The notes beneath the pieces were generated by a model. That model ran no database searches. It was given only the letters and a program-made list of their open reading frames with translations, and was not told where the DNA came from. From Iris pallida (Eukaryota > Streptophyta > Magnoliopsida > Asparagales > Iridaceae), in contig JANAVB010042238.1 in assembly GCA_029216955.1 (NCBI GenBank), positions 1 to 64,000 on the forward strand: a stretch of 64,000 nt of DNA. The letters run 5' to 3'. The position numbers were made by a program, and so were the translations under genes. Below, piece by piece: positions 1 to 11,723 of this stretch (its first letter is position 1; each line of letters begins with the position of its first letter).

Positions 1-456
1 TTCTTAACCTTTAGCTAAAATCTCTTACTAACAAATATCTAGATATAACCTAATTTGATTACTTAGTTGAAACCATCTAACTTAGTCTCTATGGTTATGA
101 CTATCATCTAGATTAGGCTCAACTTCTGGTCAAGTCTTAACTAATATATTAGCACAATATTAATTAATACAATTTACAATTTCACAAAATTGTCAAAATG
201 ACCAAAATAACCTTAGGCTAAAACTAGTAATTAGTCATCCTAATCACATAGCTAGGCTCCCTTGGTCATGGTTAGTCTCTGGGCTTAACCAACTTTAGGG
301 TTACACTAGTCAATCATCAAAATCACAAGTCGTGGTTTAAATAGTTTTAAATTAACTAAAAATCACCAAAAATTATAATATAGTTTAAATATCATTATTA
401 AATAATATAATTATAAAATTTCAAAATTACCCTTATTTTAGAAACTGGGTGCTACA
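1..456 (-). repeat. 3' LTR of element A (partial)
   Basis: Matches the 5905-6366 end of the other LTR with a few percent differences. It ends at 456 with the terminal TG (read on minus), directly next to the purine-rich tract. Its remaining 3 kb or so lies left of the window. It also resembles the start of element H's LTR (57675) in the opposite orientation, so A and H are related. Confidence 0.85.
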
Positions 457-475
457 AGTACCCTCCTTAGAAGAA
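457..475 (-). promoter_or_regulatory. Polypurine tract of element A
   Basis: On the minus strand the purine-rich AAGGAGGGTA-type stretch lies immediately before the 3' LTR and follows GAGGACAAAATTCTTC. The same arrangement is found in B (12545), G (48059) and H (63845). This is the usual site and form of the plus-strand DNA primer of plant Ty3/gypsy elements. Confidence 0.75.
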
Positions 476-534
476 TTTTGTCCTCGAAATTAAGATGGTC
501 GTACTCCTTCTAGGTCAAACACCCCCAATAATCA

Positions 535-800
535 CAGTCTCAACATACAGTCCGATAATCATATGCGTCTGTCCAAAATCATGATACTCAGAATCTTCGT
601 CATGCTAGTGAGCAAGGCTACGATATTCACAGAGTCCTTGATATGGTACATACCTCTAGAATCATGGTATTTAAAATTTTTGCATTGCCGCATGCTTGGC
701 CGCAAAAACCTTAAATTCCCACACCCAGAAATATGTCCAAAATCTGACTATATGCCCTCACTATGCCAGCTAACATAACTATAGAAGACTCTAGATCCCA
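535..800 (-). repeat. Degenerate internal array of element A
   Basis: Successive blocks of about 70-85 bp share cores like ATAATCATATGCG, AGAATCTTCGTCATGC, AAGGCTACGATA and GGTACATACCT. The same blocks occur in the internal regions of B (13860-14165), G (49985-50300) and H (62270-62560). No reading frame is kept. In A the array lies beside the polypurine tract, whereas in B, G and H it lies nearer the 5' LTR. Confidence 0.6.
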
Positions 801-813
801 TAATCGAGGTGAC

Positions 814-2395
814 CTAGCCCATACGACTTATCTCAGAAGAAAATAAATCATATAAAATATCTGAACAAAATTTATCAACTACCAGGTACGGATAGAATCG
901 GATTTCAAGATAGTTATAAGGGGGCAACACGAAAATGGAATCGAAAAGATTGGAACCTGCAATCAGCTCTCCCTCTGCATGTGCATCCTCGACTGTCATG
1001 GCGAAAGCTCGTCCCTGCTGGCCTCCCTTGGCCTGTTGTTGATGCTGGGCAAACCTCTGCTGTTGAGTCTGCAACGGTGGTCCCGTCTGCTGCCCTGTCG
1101 GAGCTCTAGCTCCTGCTACTAGCCTGAGTCACTGGTGCCTTGTTCTTGGGACAATCCCTACACTGGTGCTCTGTTGAACCACAAAGTAAACACAGGCCCT
1201 GCCTCTTCCTGCAGTCACTCCATTGGTGACCTTACCTCTTGCAGAAGTCATATGTAGAGTATTGTTGCTGCCTGGGTGCCTACTGGTGAAGTACTATCCC
1301 TGGCCCTGAAACGACTGCTGAACTGGCCTCTGCTGAATGTGACGGCGCTTGGCTGGCCCTGCACTAGAACTAACCCCTAAGGCATCACTGCCCCTCTTCG
1401 GCTTGAGGTCGAAGTCCTCTTCTGCAATCTGCGTGTCCATCAATATCTGATCGAACATCGCATCACGGCGACTTGAGGTATGGGTGCGCACTGCATGAAT
1501 AAGTCCCCTACGGAACTTACGAGCCTTTTGCCCCTTATCCTGGATCAGATCGGGAGCGAACCTGCTAAGGTGGAAGAACTCTATTATACTCGTCCACCGA
1601 CGAGTTCCCCTACACTAGACCCACGAACTGGCCCTCCAACGCTGTGAGAGCCACGTCTGGAAAGAACTTCTCCTTGAAGAGCCGTCTGAAGTTCTTCCAT
1701 GATATACCCTTCACTGACACCTGAGGGTCTGTCCGGAACCACGTCAAAGCGATGTCAAAGAACTGGCTAGCCGCAGACGTCACCCAAAGTTCCCTCGGAA
1801 CCTCTGCTAACTCCAGGCTCCTCTGGATGTCCTCCAACTAGTCGTCAGCATAGAGGATACCCTCGGTACCCTTGAAGTCCTTCGGGTTCATCTTTCTGAA
1901 ATCCAGACATGTACCAGGCCTCCTCTGACTCTGCTGCTGCTGAACTGGGGCACCCTGATCTGTACCCGGAACTACCCTCTCAACTGCTGTCATCGCCAGC
2001 TGGTGGGAGTTCTCCATACTCTGTCGTAGAACCTCTATCTGACGGTGTGATGCGTCAGCCTGATGCTGCTGTGCCTCTGCCTGGGCCCTCTGGGTCTGTA
2101 TCATCTGCTGCAGGGCTATCATCTGCTGAGTATCAGTCGGTAGCGGAGGTGGCGGTGAAAGAATATCAGGGATGACTATGGACGGTCTCGCTGCTGGAGG
2201 TGGAAGACCTCCGGGAACTGCCGCTGCTACTCCTTCCTGAAGGGCAGGAACTGAGGCTACTGCTCTCTCGACTGCTACTCCCGTAGTCGGAGGTGGAAGA
2301 CCTCTCGGATCTGACCTCTCTAGAACTGTACTAGGACTTGCTGCCTGAGAACGAGTAAGCGGCATCCTGAGGACAGATTGAAACAAGGAGATCAA
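814..2395 (-). pseudogene. gag: Broken gag with protease start, element A
   Basis: The minus-strand frame starts at 2395 (MPLTRSQA) with a proline/alanine- and glutamine-rich N-terminus. The gag core follows (2395-1610), with the plant Ty3/gypsy features FFDIALTWFR and WKNFRRLFKEKFFP. Further blocks lie at 1491-1294 and 1074-814. The last resembles the gag-protease junction (RAFAMTVEDAH) and then ends abruptly in unrelated sequence. Breaks: an in-frame TAG at 1838-1840, another at 1610-1612, then several stops and shifts before 1491. The TAGs are explained by TGG or CAG changing to TAG. Polymerase and integrase are absent, which suggests an internal deletion. Gag would form virus-like particles in the cytoplasm. 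The family is clear, but it cannot make a full protein. Confidence 0.8.
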
Positions 2396-2596
2396 TATGG
2401 CACATGATAAGGAAAATCAAGGAAGGACAATTAAATTCAGTTACAAGAAGAGTTGTCATGGTAATCAAAAGATCAGAGTTTTTCCTAAAATGTGATTGAG
2501 TAACTCTTTATACTGCCTAATCCTATATCCTAATAGCAGGCTCGTAGCAGCACTCTAAGTCGAGCACCACTATGAAATTGCACTAGTTGCGACTCT

Positions 2597-2611
2597 GACC
2601 TGCATGGGCCA
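2597..2611 (-). promoter_or_regulatory. Conserved post-LTR block, candidate primer-binding site (element A)
   Basis: On the minus strand TGGCCCATGCAGGTC follows the 5' LTR after a short T-rich spacer. The same block follows the LTR in B, G and H. The position suits a primer-binding site and it begins with TGG, as needed to pair with a tRNA CCA end. It is not the common initiator-Met site and I cannot name a matching tRNA. Confidence 0.4.
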
Positions 2612-2673
2612 CAACAAAAATGTGTCACGACCCGCACCCTGAGGAAGGGCAGGAGAACGTGGGTACGTCCAGC

Positions 2674-2696
2674 CTATGCCGCAGTGTCGGCGGTAG
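2674..2696 (-). other. LTR-end hairpin, element A
   Basis: Read on minus, CTA then GCCG pairs with CGGC then TAG with a bulge. It ends 51 nt before the LTR 3' terminus. The counterpart hairpins lie at 14621-14640, 40800-40822, 44552-44572 and 61844-61866. Confidence 0.5.
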
Positions 2697-5600
2697 AACA
2701 CTGTATAGTTCGTATATAACATCTAACATCTAACAATAATATGATATAAACATATCATCTCCGTACGGAGGTATAATATAACATCTCAACTCTATATCTC
2801 ATCACAAGTCTAGGAAAGATAGAGCACGATATGGAATCAGATAAAAGAAAGGAACTGAATAAATAGAGTTATCACACCACATAAGGTAGATGTCCAATAC
2901 AAATAAATACAAGTCCTGAAATATCTAAGTCACAATTAACAATCGAAACAATCCGATACAAACTGAAAACTATAAATATTAGACTAGACTAGGTGCCCTC
3001 TACTGAGCTAGATGCTCCCCAGGCTCCTGAAGGTCACCCTCATGTGTCCCATAGAAGGTAGGGCAGTCATCATCATCATCTGTAATATTTTCAACAGGTC
3101 CAGTCAGGACAGGAGCGAGCACAATACATCTCACGCAGTTCATAACATATTAGGAAATATAAGCATACAAAAGAGTAAGATACATGTACTGTAAGAAGAT
3201 GTATATGAAAACGAGAGAGAATTTATAACTGAAATATATATAGGATAAGTAAAACTACAATACTAGTAATTTAGAGCACAATATGGTTATGTAAACGGTT
3301 TAGGTTGCACAATAACAATAGGTCAAATCCATCATAACGTGAGTGTACAATAGAAGCGCACAATAGTCGTACCATAGGATTTGATTACATAACCATTCCT
3401 ACTCACCCTCCCCAATCAATACACAAGGATCCAATCCAGTTACGCTATATAATAGTCTCCATGAAGCTCATGTGATAATGAGAGTACAATATGCACAATG
3501 AGTATACATGAATAGGGGTGTACAATAAATACAATATGTTCGTGAAACACACATAACAATATGTATCTGTTGAACACAATAGAGATAACATCGCAAGAGA
3601 AGATTCATATAGTACCAATCCGTGATAACAATCGTGCCAGTATCAAGTAAAGTAATCTAGGGCAAGAATATAAGTCCTGACAAATATGAAACGATCAGAG
3701 AATGTACTCGCCTGTCCCCCTGAATGACTGATATGAATGGATGTCCGAACTTATGTCACAGAGTCCTATTTAGAGTAAAACAGGTTAAGATGTGTTCAAT
3801 ATGTAATAATGGAAAGATATGCATACATACATAGAGAGATAGAGAGGGGGTTAAAGGGGTTTTACATATTTACATACATTCATATATGTATACATACATT
3901 CATATACATATTTACATGCATTTCATATATGCATACATACATATATTTTGATGTATTTATACATAGAGAGATAGAGAGGGGGTTAAAAGGGTTTTACATG
4001 TGTGTGTGGTGTGTATGTGAGAGCTTGGGTTATCAGGAATGGGTGTGTGTAGTGAAAGAGAGTGAGGGAAAGAGAGAATGTGAAGAGTGTGGTGTGTGTG
4101 AATTTGTGTAGACAGTGAGTGAAATCTCAATTTTTTATAAAAACAGGGAATGAACCTTCAACTGAGATTGAAGTCTCAGTTAAGCTTCTCAGGTTTTCTT
4201 ATGTAGGTACAAACCCAGTTTCAGTGAGTTTCAGAAATCTGTGATTTAAGGATCGGAACCTTTACAATAAAACAACATATCAACAAACCCAAATCAATAC
4301 ATCAAGTTAACACAACCTGAAATCTTTAGGGAAACAAATAACTAACAGAAAGTAGAAAACAAACTAAACAACCTGAAATTTACTCCCAGGTTTCAGAATT
4401 TAGAAATTTCCAGTTTATATTACATCCAAATCGGTTTTATGTATAAACCATTCTCAGTTTTTCAGGTTTAATTTAAAAGATACAATCTCAGTTTTTGAAA
4501 ATACCAGTAAAATAGGAAATGGGGAACCAAGTATCAGTAAAAATCATTTTGAACCTAAAATGAATCAATTCTCATGTGAAACCCAAAGACAGGTGGAAAG
4601 TGGTGTTGTCCATATGTTTACATGTCAGGGAGGGGTATTCGTGTCCACAAGAGTGGACACGAACATGTCCAAATCAGAAAACCGAAAATAGTGCACTAGT
4701 GTCAGTGAACAATGAGAAATGTTAATTGACATATAAATTCATGTTAATATTACACTTAAATGGTTGGTAATGAGAGTACTACATGTGCACGTGTCTAGGT
4801 GAGTGCTCTCGTGTCCACACAAGTGGACACGAGGTGTCCAATTAAGTAGAAACACACACAGACACGTGCATACAGTGCAGCATCGTGCGGGCATGCCAGT
4901 GTCTCGTGGACACGACACAGGTCGAACCAAGACACGTGCTCATGTCCAAACATTTGCCAGGGATAGAACTACATGATCGAGTCCCTGATACGACACCACA
5001 GACGTGTCCTGGTGGGATACGAAGCCCGTATCAGAGTAGAAATTTTCTCGCGTGTACGTGTGTGCGCGACAGTGCAGGATCCGTGTGAGATCAAGAACTC
5101 CCTCGATACTCAATGATTTCACTTGAAATTTTGTGGGTGGCCTGACAGTCATGGCCCCCACGTGTACATCAAATTTGGTGTGTCCAAGTGTCGTGTTCAG
5201 GGAGAATTTCGTGTCGGGTAGCAGGGCATGGGTACGGGGCCTGTGCGCGTGTGTGCATGTCCATTTTGGACACAAAAACTTCCAAACTTCGACTCAGTCC
5301 AATTGATTAGTGATATACATATAATAACTTAATTTTTCATTCAATTAGAATCTAAAATTAACACAATTTACTTCTCACAAACATTTCATCGAACAACTTA
5401 ATTAAAATACCGATACGTGTCCGGTACGGACACGAAATGGACACGAATTACTACCAAACTTGGGCTACACCTAGGGAAACCCTAAATGAATGCATCCATG
5501 GGAAGAAATCTGGAATTTGAATAGGTTTGATGGGTTTTACCTATTGAGGATGAAACCTCAATTTAAAGCTATTTGAATGAGGGCTCTTCTACAACTTGCG

Positions 5601-5782
5601 ACGATCTCGAGCCTCCGAATCCTTGCTAGCTACCCACTAATGGTGTCCTCTACTGTAGGGGAGTCCAATGCAAGAGACTAGGCTCAATTTGGAGTTGATT
5701 TGGATATTTGGGGAGGAGTTGAGGAAGAACACTAAAAGAGGCAATTAAAATGATTTAAAAATATGCTAAAGATTAATGTGTT

Positions 5783-5792
5783 GTATTTATAG
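5783..5792 (-). promoter_or_regulatory. TATA box of element A LTR
   Basis: CTATAAATAC on the minus strand, about 0.58 kb from the LTR start. This is the expected place and form for an LTR promoter and agrees with the minus orientation of gag. Confidence 0.45.
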
Positions 5793-6465
5793 AGGGGGGG
5801 ATGTTTCATGGCTGCCATTAGGTTAGGGTTAGGGTTTAGGATGAGTGGTCAAGGCTTCTCCAACAATTCTAGCCAATCTAAAGGCTCACAATTAAAGTAA
5901 CCTTTCTTAACCTTTAGCCTAAAATATCTTACTAACAAATATCTAGATATTAACCTAATTTGACTACTTAGTTGAAACCATCTAACTTAGTCTCTATGGT
6001 CATGACTATCATCTAGATTAGGCTCAACTTCTAGGTCAAGTCTTAACTAATATATTAGCACAATATTTAATTAATATAATTTACAATTTCACAAAATTGT
6101 CAAAATAACCAAAATACCCTTAGGCTAAAAACTAGTAATTAGTCATCATAATCACATAGCTAGGCTCCCTTGGTCATGGTTAGTCTCTGGGCTTAACCAA
6201 CTTTAGGGTTACATTAGTCAATCATCAAAATCACAAGTCGTAGTTTTAAATAGTTTCAAATTAACTAAAAATCACCAAAAATCATAATATAGTTTAAATA
6301 TCATTATTAAATAATTATAATTATCATATTTCAAAATTACCCTTATTTTAGAAACTGGGTGCTACACATGATCACGTACTCAACTGTCAGTTTTCCCATA
6401 ACCCATATTCTAACATGTGAGAGATACGAGAACAGTAAAAACATGTGAGAGATACTGGGAGCAGT

Positions 6466-8912
6466 AGTCACCCCCATTTCTCGTATTTCGTATTAATACT
6501 CGTAGTTGGATTTTGGCATGTATTTTTATTTTTCTGGACTTGTGGAATTTTGAGTTTCTCGTATTTTGGGTTTCGGCTCGGCTCGGTTTTAATTGGTTTG
6601 GTTTGAGTTGGTTTGATTTTAAAACCTCGTGGAACACTCTAACCTATACTCCACCCTCATTCCACCATAACCCACCCTCATTAAATCCCCACCTAACTTT
6701 CTCTCTCCTCCATAATTTCCATTAATTCCTCCATCTTTTTTTCCTTCTTCCTCCACCAACCTCCATAGGCAAGTGTACCTTGCCACCAAATAAGCACCAC
6801 ATTTTATTTGTCTATTAGCTAGATTAGGCCATGAAGAACAATATTAGAACTTGGCATTTTGTGATTTGGAGTCTCCATTGTTCTAGATCTAAGTCTTAAA
6901 TATTTTCGGATTTTCTTGATTTCGATCTATTAAACTTTGATTTTTGCTTGTTTTGAGGCTTCCATGTGGAAGAGAATTCAATTTTACACAAGATAGAACC
7001 TTGAAAATCCAGATTTTGTTTTGATTTGGCCAAGATATAAAAAAATGAATTTTGGTGTTCTTGAGAGTTTCCTCTCGGTTTGGAGAAGAAGACCCCTCCA
7101 GCCGTGCTGTTTAGCGCCGTGCTGCCCTCCCCCGCGCCGTGCTCTTTAGCGCTGGTCGCTGACCGCGCAGCCCTGGCCGTTGCCCGATTGTGCGCGCGTC
7201 CTGCGCGCCTGGCCGCTGCCCGATTGCGCGCGCCCCCCCCCCCCCCCGTGCCATCGGCCCTGCGCCATCGGCCCATGCGCCCTCGGCCATGCGCCATCGG
7301 CCAATGCGCCACCCATCCCCCGGCGCACTTGACTCCTGCGCCATCCACCCTCTGCGCAACCCACTTGCCCGTGATGGTTTGGTTTATTTCTTGGACTTGG
7401 CTTCTATTTGTGGATTGAGTTTTGAGATCTTGTTCCATACAGCACGACTATCTTGACCCAACACGACCTGGCACGGTTTTCGATGATTTTGCTTATGACT
7501 AACGCAGTTTTTTCTGATTCCGTGATATATGGTTTTAGTACCTCTGATCTTCTTGATAGTGGCCCACGGCGGCGCACTCTTGACTCGTAACTTGATTTGA
7601 CTTGATGCCGTTGCGATGGCTAACTTGACTCTTATAACTAACTCTGACACCGTAGGTGTTCCTGCTTGCTTGCTTGTGCAATCTACTTGTCGTGTCTTGC
7701 ATCATGTCTAGGACGTGACTCCCTGGGTACCACGGCCAGGGATCTCATACTAAATTAGATTAGGCTAATGATTAGATCAGACTATAGTTCATGGAGAATT
7801 TCCAGTCACATGCAATCTCGTTACTGGGCACCTTAATTGGACTTGTAGCTTGCCGACGAGTAGAGCACATTTCCAGCACACTGTCATGTGTTGCACCCTC
7901 TAAGTCACCTAAGGGTATATCGTCTCTTGGGCGATGTACCCAACCATACTCTCAACCCGCGGAAGGATAACTGGATAGTCTGCAGGACTTGGGACTGGAA
8001 AATTTTCATTTGCATCTTGTTAGTAATTAGGCTTGTGATAACCCTAGTTAGTTAAAGTAGTAAGCTGTAGTAATTTCTTGGCCGCTTGTGAATGGATGGT
8101 GCCCAGCCTGGTCTAAGTCTCGTCTAGTCCCTGTATCTGGTACCCCTGAATATGATTGTTTTCCTTATCTTTAACAATGAATGGATAGAGACAAGTGCTA
8201 TTCAGGCGAAGGGTTACAACCCCGGTCCTTGTTTGGTTTACGGGTTGTAATCTGGCTTCCGGAATGGTTCAATGTCCCTAGTCGTTTATTGTCCTGTTGT
8301 ACTTTTATTACCTGTACTTTTCTTGCATTTTTTTTATGTTCTGATATGATGGTTTTGTTCTTATTTCGTGGCCTCTCTTGTGGCACTTGCTCTTTCTGGG
8401 GTTTGACCCAGCTGGTTTTATGTGGCCAGATTTTGGAGCAGCACCCGAGGATCTATCGAACCTCCAGCCCGATGGTGGCGACTAGAAGGAATCCGGGCTA
8501 CGAGTGGGTTTCCTATTTTGTTTCACTCACTCTATTGTAAAATTATTCTTTTGAGGCGTTTAGCCGACGAGCACCTGTTAGCTCGATGCACATTTACTTA
8601 CTGTCTGCCTACGGTTGATCATGTATGACTTAACTCTTGCTAGTCCTCGCATTTTGTACGACTAGCTTCATGATCAGCTGAATATGTAATATTTGGAACG
8701 CCTTTTATTGTATATTTTGTGGTCTAACATCTTGTAATTATATTACTTGCTTGAGATTGAGACAATAGGCTTGACCTTAAGAGACTGTTGGCTTGTAGTA
8801 AACCCTCATATCTAGACAGCCGTGACCGTATAGCGAGGTGGTTTCCATTTCAATATACGTAGCTGGCTATGTTCGCCCCCGCTCTCCAGTATTCTGGTTC
8901 TGGGGCGTGACA
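6466..8912 (+). mobile_element. Solo LTR C
   Basis: The host LTR reads GGGAGCAGTATAAGC uninterrupted in its sister copy near 15488. Here 2.45 kb starting AGTCACCCCC and ending GGGGCGTGACA interrupts it, and AGCAGTA is present on both sides (6460-6466 and 8912-8918), giving a 5-bp target duplication AGCAG or GCAGT. No second LTR, primer site or coding region is inside, so this is an LTR left by recombination between two LTRs. Orientation is inferred from the CGTGACA-type 3' end shared with other LTRs here and from pyrimidine-rich leader-like sequence at 6650-6770. The exact first base is uncertain by 1-2. Confidence 0.65.
7227..7330. repeat. GC-rich minisatellite in solo LTR C
   Basis: A run of about 18 C (7230-7247) is followed by repeats of about 12-15 bp built on GCGCCATCGGCC. 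Long open frames across it on both strands are by-products of the composition. Confidence 0.7.
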
Positions 8913-9988
8913 GCAGTATAAGCATGGTAGGTACTTGGAGCAGTATAAAACATGTGAATACTCAGAGCAGTATAAAGTATAGTAAAACATGTACTGAGAA
9001 CCAGTAAGAAGGATGTGAAGATATAAGAACTGTCCTAAGCATGTCAGGTACTGTAAGTAATACAACGTGTGAATATTTAACTTGCTACCTCAAGGATCAG
9101 TATTTTAACAGGGTTAATACATGTTCTAGCATTAAAAGACAGTAAATAAGTTTGTAGATGTACTTGCCTCGAGCAAAGCAAGAATACTAGTACGAAGATA
9201 TAGATGTCCGGTGTCCTGTCAATAATGATATATAAACTCAGCCTCTAAGTTATGATTAAGATTACACTAGTGGTGTGACACGACTCCTAACTGGACACTA
9301 ACTAAGTGGAGACCTAGCATAAAAGTCTAATGTGGAGTGCCACTATATCCAAACTAATTTTCTAGGGCCTTTACACTAGTGCGGGGTGAGTTCCAATACG
9401 TCTATAACTCAAAACAACACAAAACATTGCAAGTCGTAACTATTCAATAATTAAATCAGACTGTACACTGAGTTCCAATAATTTTTGAGATAGACAAAAA
9501 GCTCAATTTTACATAAATAAAGTACCAAAATGATCCTTGTTAATTATAGAAATTTATACTAATTTTTTTGGAATTTATAAACCCTCATAGATATTTATTG
9601 AAAATCAACAAACACATGTATCCTGAAAATAAGTTTTGTTTTTTTATTTTTATAAAATGCCAAAAGTACTTATTAAATGCTGGAGAAATTACAATAAATT
9701 AGCTATATTAACATAGTATTTAAATACAATTTTTTCCAGATTTTTACAGGAATTAAAATATATATAAAAATTCAAAAACAGAAAGTAACAATTTCTGGAA
9801 AAATAATTAATTATAAATTAAGGATGATACATAAACAAAATCTACAGATATTGTCGGATGATAAAATAAATATCACCAACATGTCCAGAATGGTCAAATT
9901 AGCTAGGATAGCCTACCCATAAGTCCAATTTAGATACAGGAGCAAAATAGTAATTTCGGGTTAAAATGATGTCCACCGTTGGACATAC

Positions 9989-10440
9989 TTTGTACCGAAA
10001 AATATGTCGGGATAGAAGTCTACAAAACCTAGCAAATTATATGTCCACGAATCCAGAATGATGATACGAACCCAACGGTATATCCGAAATAGGATTCCGA
10101 TGTGCCGATCTCAAAATGACACGTCGACGCGAATATTTGGAATCCAGTTTGCACCGAAATACGTGCCGGAGCAAATGTCTTCAGAACTCAGCAAATTATA
10201 TGTCAACGAGTCCAGAATGACGATATGAACTCAACGGTATATCCGAAATTGGATTCCGATGAGCTGATCTCAAAGTGACCCGTTGACTCGAAAACTGGGA
10301 CCCACTTTGCACCGAAATGCGTGCCAGGGCCCACGTTCTCCAAATCAAGCAAACTTTATATGAAAACATGCTAGAACGATGCCACGAGTCTACGGTGGTG
10401 TCAAAAATTGAATCCGGAGTCCCGGGTTCAAAAATAGAAT
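9989..10440 (-). repeat. Three-copy 158-bp tandem array in element B LTR
   Basis: TTTG(C/T)ACCGAAA recurs at about 9989, 10148 and 10306, with aligned cores AGCAAATTATATGTC, TCCAGAATGA and ATTCCGATG between. The sister LTR has the same array at about 16567, 16724 and 16883. The solo LTR F carries related sequence in opposite orientation at 39446-39900. Confidence 0.7.
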
Positions 10441-11400
10441 TTAACAAGAGCAAAATTAAGAATTCGGACGGCCAACTTTGGCGTCGAATTCGACCAACCG
10501 AACGTGCTTATAATGAAACGAAACTTAAGGGACAGGAAGAGGGTTATACCAGCTGCGCACAGGAACTGGTAGCACACAAAACGGAGCTACGACGACGAAG
10601 ATACGAACCCCCAAAGTTGGCATCACGAAACTGTCCAAAAATAGTTCAATTTAAAGTGTCAACTTGGTGGCCAGTTTTAAGGTATCAAACGACGAAATTA
10701 ACGGACAAAAATTGAGGAAAGTGAAGTGCTATATACCGAGATTGAGATGGAGCAAGGAGTTCGCCGATCTAACGGTCAAATTGACCAAAAAATCTGTGCA
10801 AATTTGCTGCGATGGGACACAAATTTTGAGTTCCAAACTCGCGCGCGCCGACGGGATCTCGTTCAAAACGCACGAATATCCTATTCGGCGCGTCGAGGAG
10901 GAGCGTGGTGGCCATAGGGTGGCTCGCCGGAGGTCGCCCGGGCGAGGGGGTCATGGGGGCTGTCCACGCAGCGGCGCACGACGGCGCACGGCGGCGCACG
11001 GCGTTGTACGGCCGCCGGTCGCTGCTACTGCAGCGCACTGCGCTGATGCTACTGCTGCGCGGCCTGCTGCTGCTTGCTGCACGCGCGTGCACGGCGACGA
11101 GCGGTGCGGCTGTCCGGCGGTGGTGGCCGCGACGACGGAGGCCCGACGAGGGTGATGACATCGGTGATGGTGGTGGAGATGGTGTGGGGGTGGTGGTGGT
11201 GCATGGTTATCGAGAGGATAGTGGTGATGAGGATGATTGTGGTGTTGGTGTTAATGGTAGTAGTGGTGATGATAATAATGGTGATGGTGCTTTTTTTAAA
11301 GAAGAAGAAGAAGTGAAGAAGAAGGAGAATGGAGGTGGTGTCGGCTATAGATGGAAGGGTTTCGGCTGTTGTAGTGAGAGGGAGAGAGAGTTGATTATTT

Positions 11401-11402
<2 letters not shown>

Positions 11403-11478
<76 letters not shown>

Positions 11479-11488
11479 TATAAAATAT

Positions 11489-11535
<47 letters not shown>

Positions 11536-11637
11536 GAATAGAGAGAGAGATATTTGAGAAAGTGAGAATAGAAAGAGGTCGGTTGGGGGGGGGTGTCAGA
11601 TGGAAGAGAGAGGGGAGGGGGTGAGGTGGTGTAAAGT

Positions 11638-11721
<84 letters not shown>
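11403..11721. repeat. Microsatellite cluster (GT)n, (AG)n, (AT)n
   Basis: (GT)n at 11403-11477, (AG)n at 11493-11532 and (AT)n at 11641-11721, within element B's left LTR only. The corresponding segment is deleted from the right LTR. Confidence 0.95.

Positions 11722-11723
<2 letters not shown>

Larger units (their letters stand above)
1..6366 (-). mobile_element. Element A: long-LTR Ty3/gypsy derivative with gag only (left end cut by window)
   Basis: Positions 1-456 and about 5905-6366 are near-identical direct repeats, both ending in GGGTGCTACA on the + strand, which reads TGTAGCACCC on the minus strand. The element therefore reads right to left: 5' LTR 2623-6366 (about 3.7 kb), internal region 457-2622 (about 2.2 kb), 3' LTR 1-456 continuing beyond the window. 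The internal region encodes a decayed gag and the first part of a protease, then passes directly to the 3' end. Reverse transcriptase, RNase H and integrase are missing. It is inserted in the left LTR of element B, because 6367 onward matches 15394 onward in B's other LTR. The target duplication cannot be checked since the left end is outside. Confidence 0.85.
2623..6366 (-). repeat. 5' LTR of element A
   Basis: About 3.74 kb, TG...CA on the minus strand (TGTAGCACCC to GTGACA). It contains a TATA-like box (5783-5792), a duplicated block at 3827-3868 and 3961-4000 (CATAGAGAGATAGAGAGG) with ACAT-rich sequence between, and a cluster of inverted GTGTCC/GGACAC motifs at about 4615-5460. No coding sequence is credible; open frames here are chance. 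The last 1.2 kb on the right align loosely with the first part of H's LTR. Confidence 0.8.

Noticed and set aside
6896..7456. Overlapping Ala/Arg/Pro-rich frames on both strands
   Set aside because: Caused by the GC-rich minisatellite in solo LTR C; no domain and no support on one strand.
10196..10715. Frames of 85-132 codons, also at 16740-17293
   Set aside because: They lie in both LTRs of B over the 158-bp array; no recognisable domain, and stops differ between copies.
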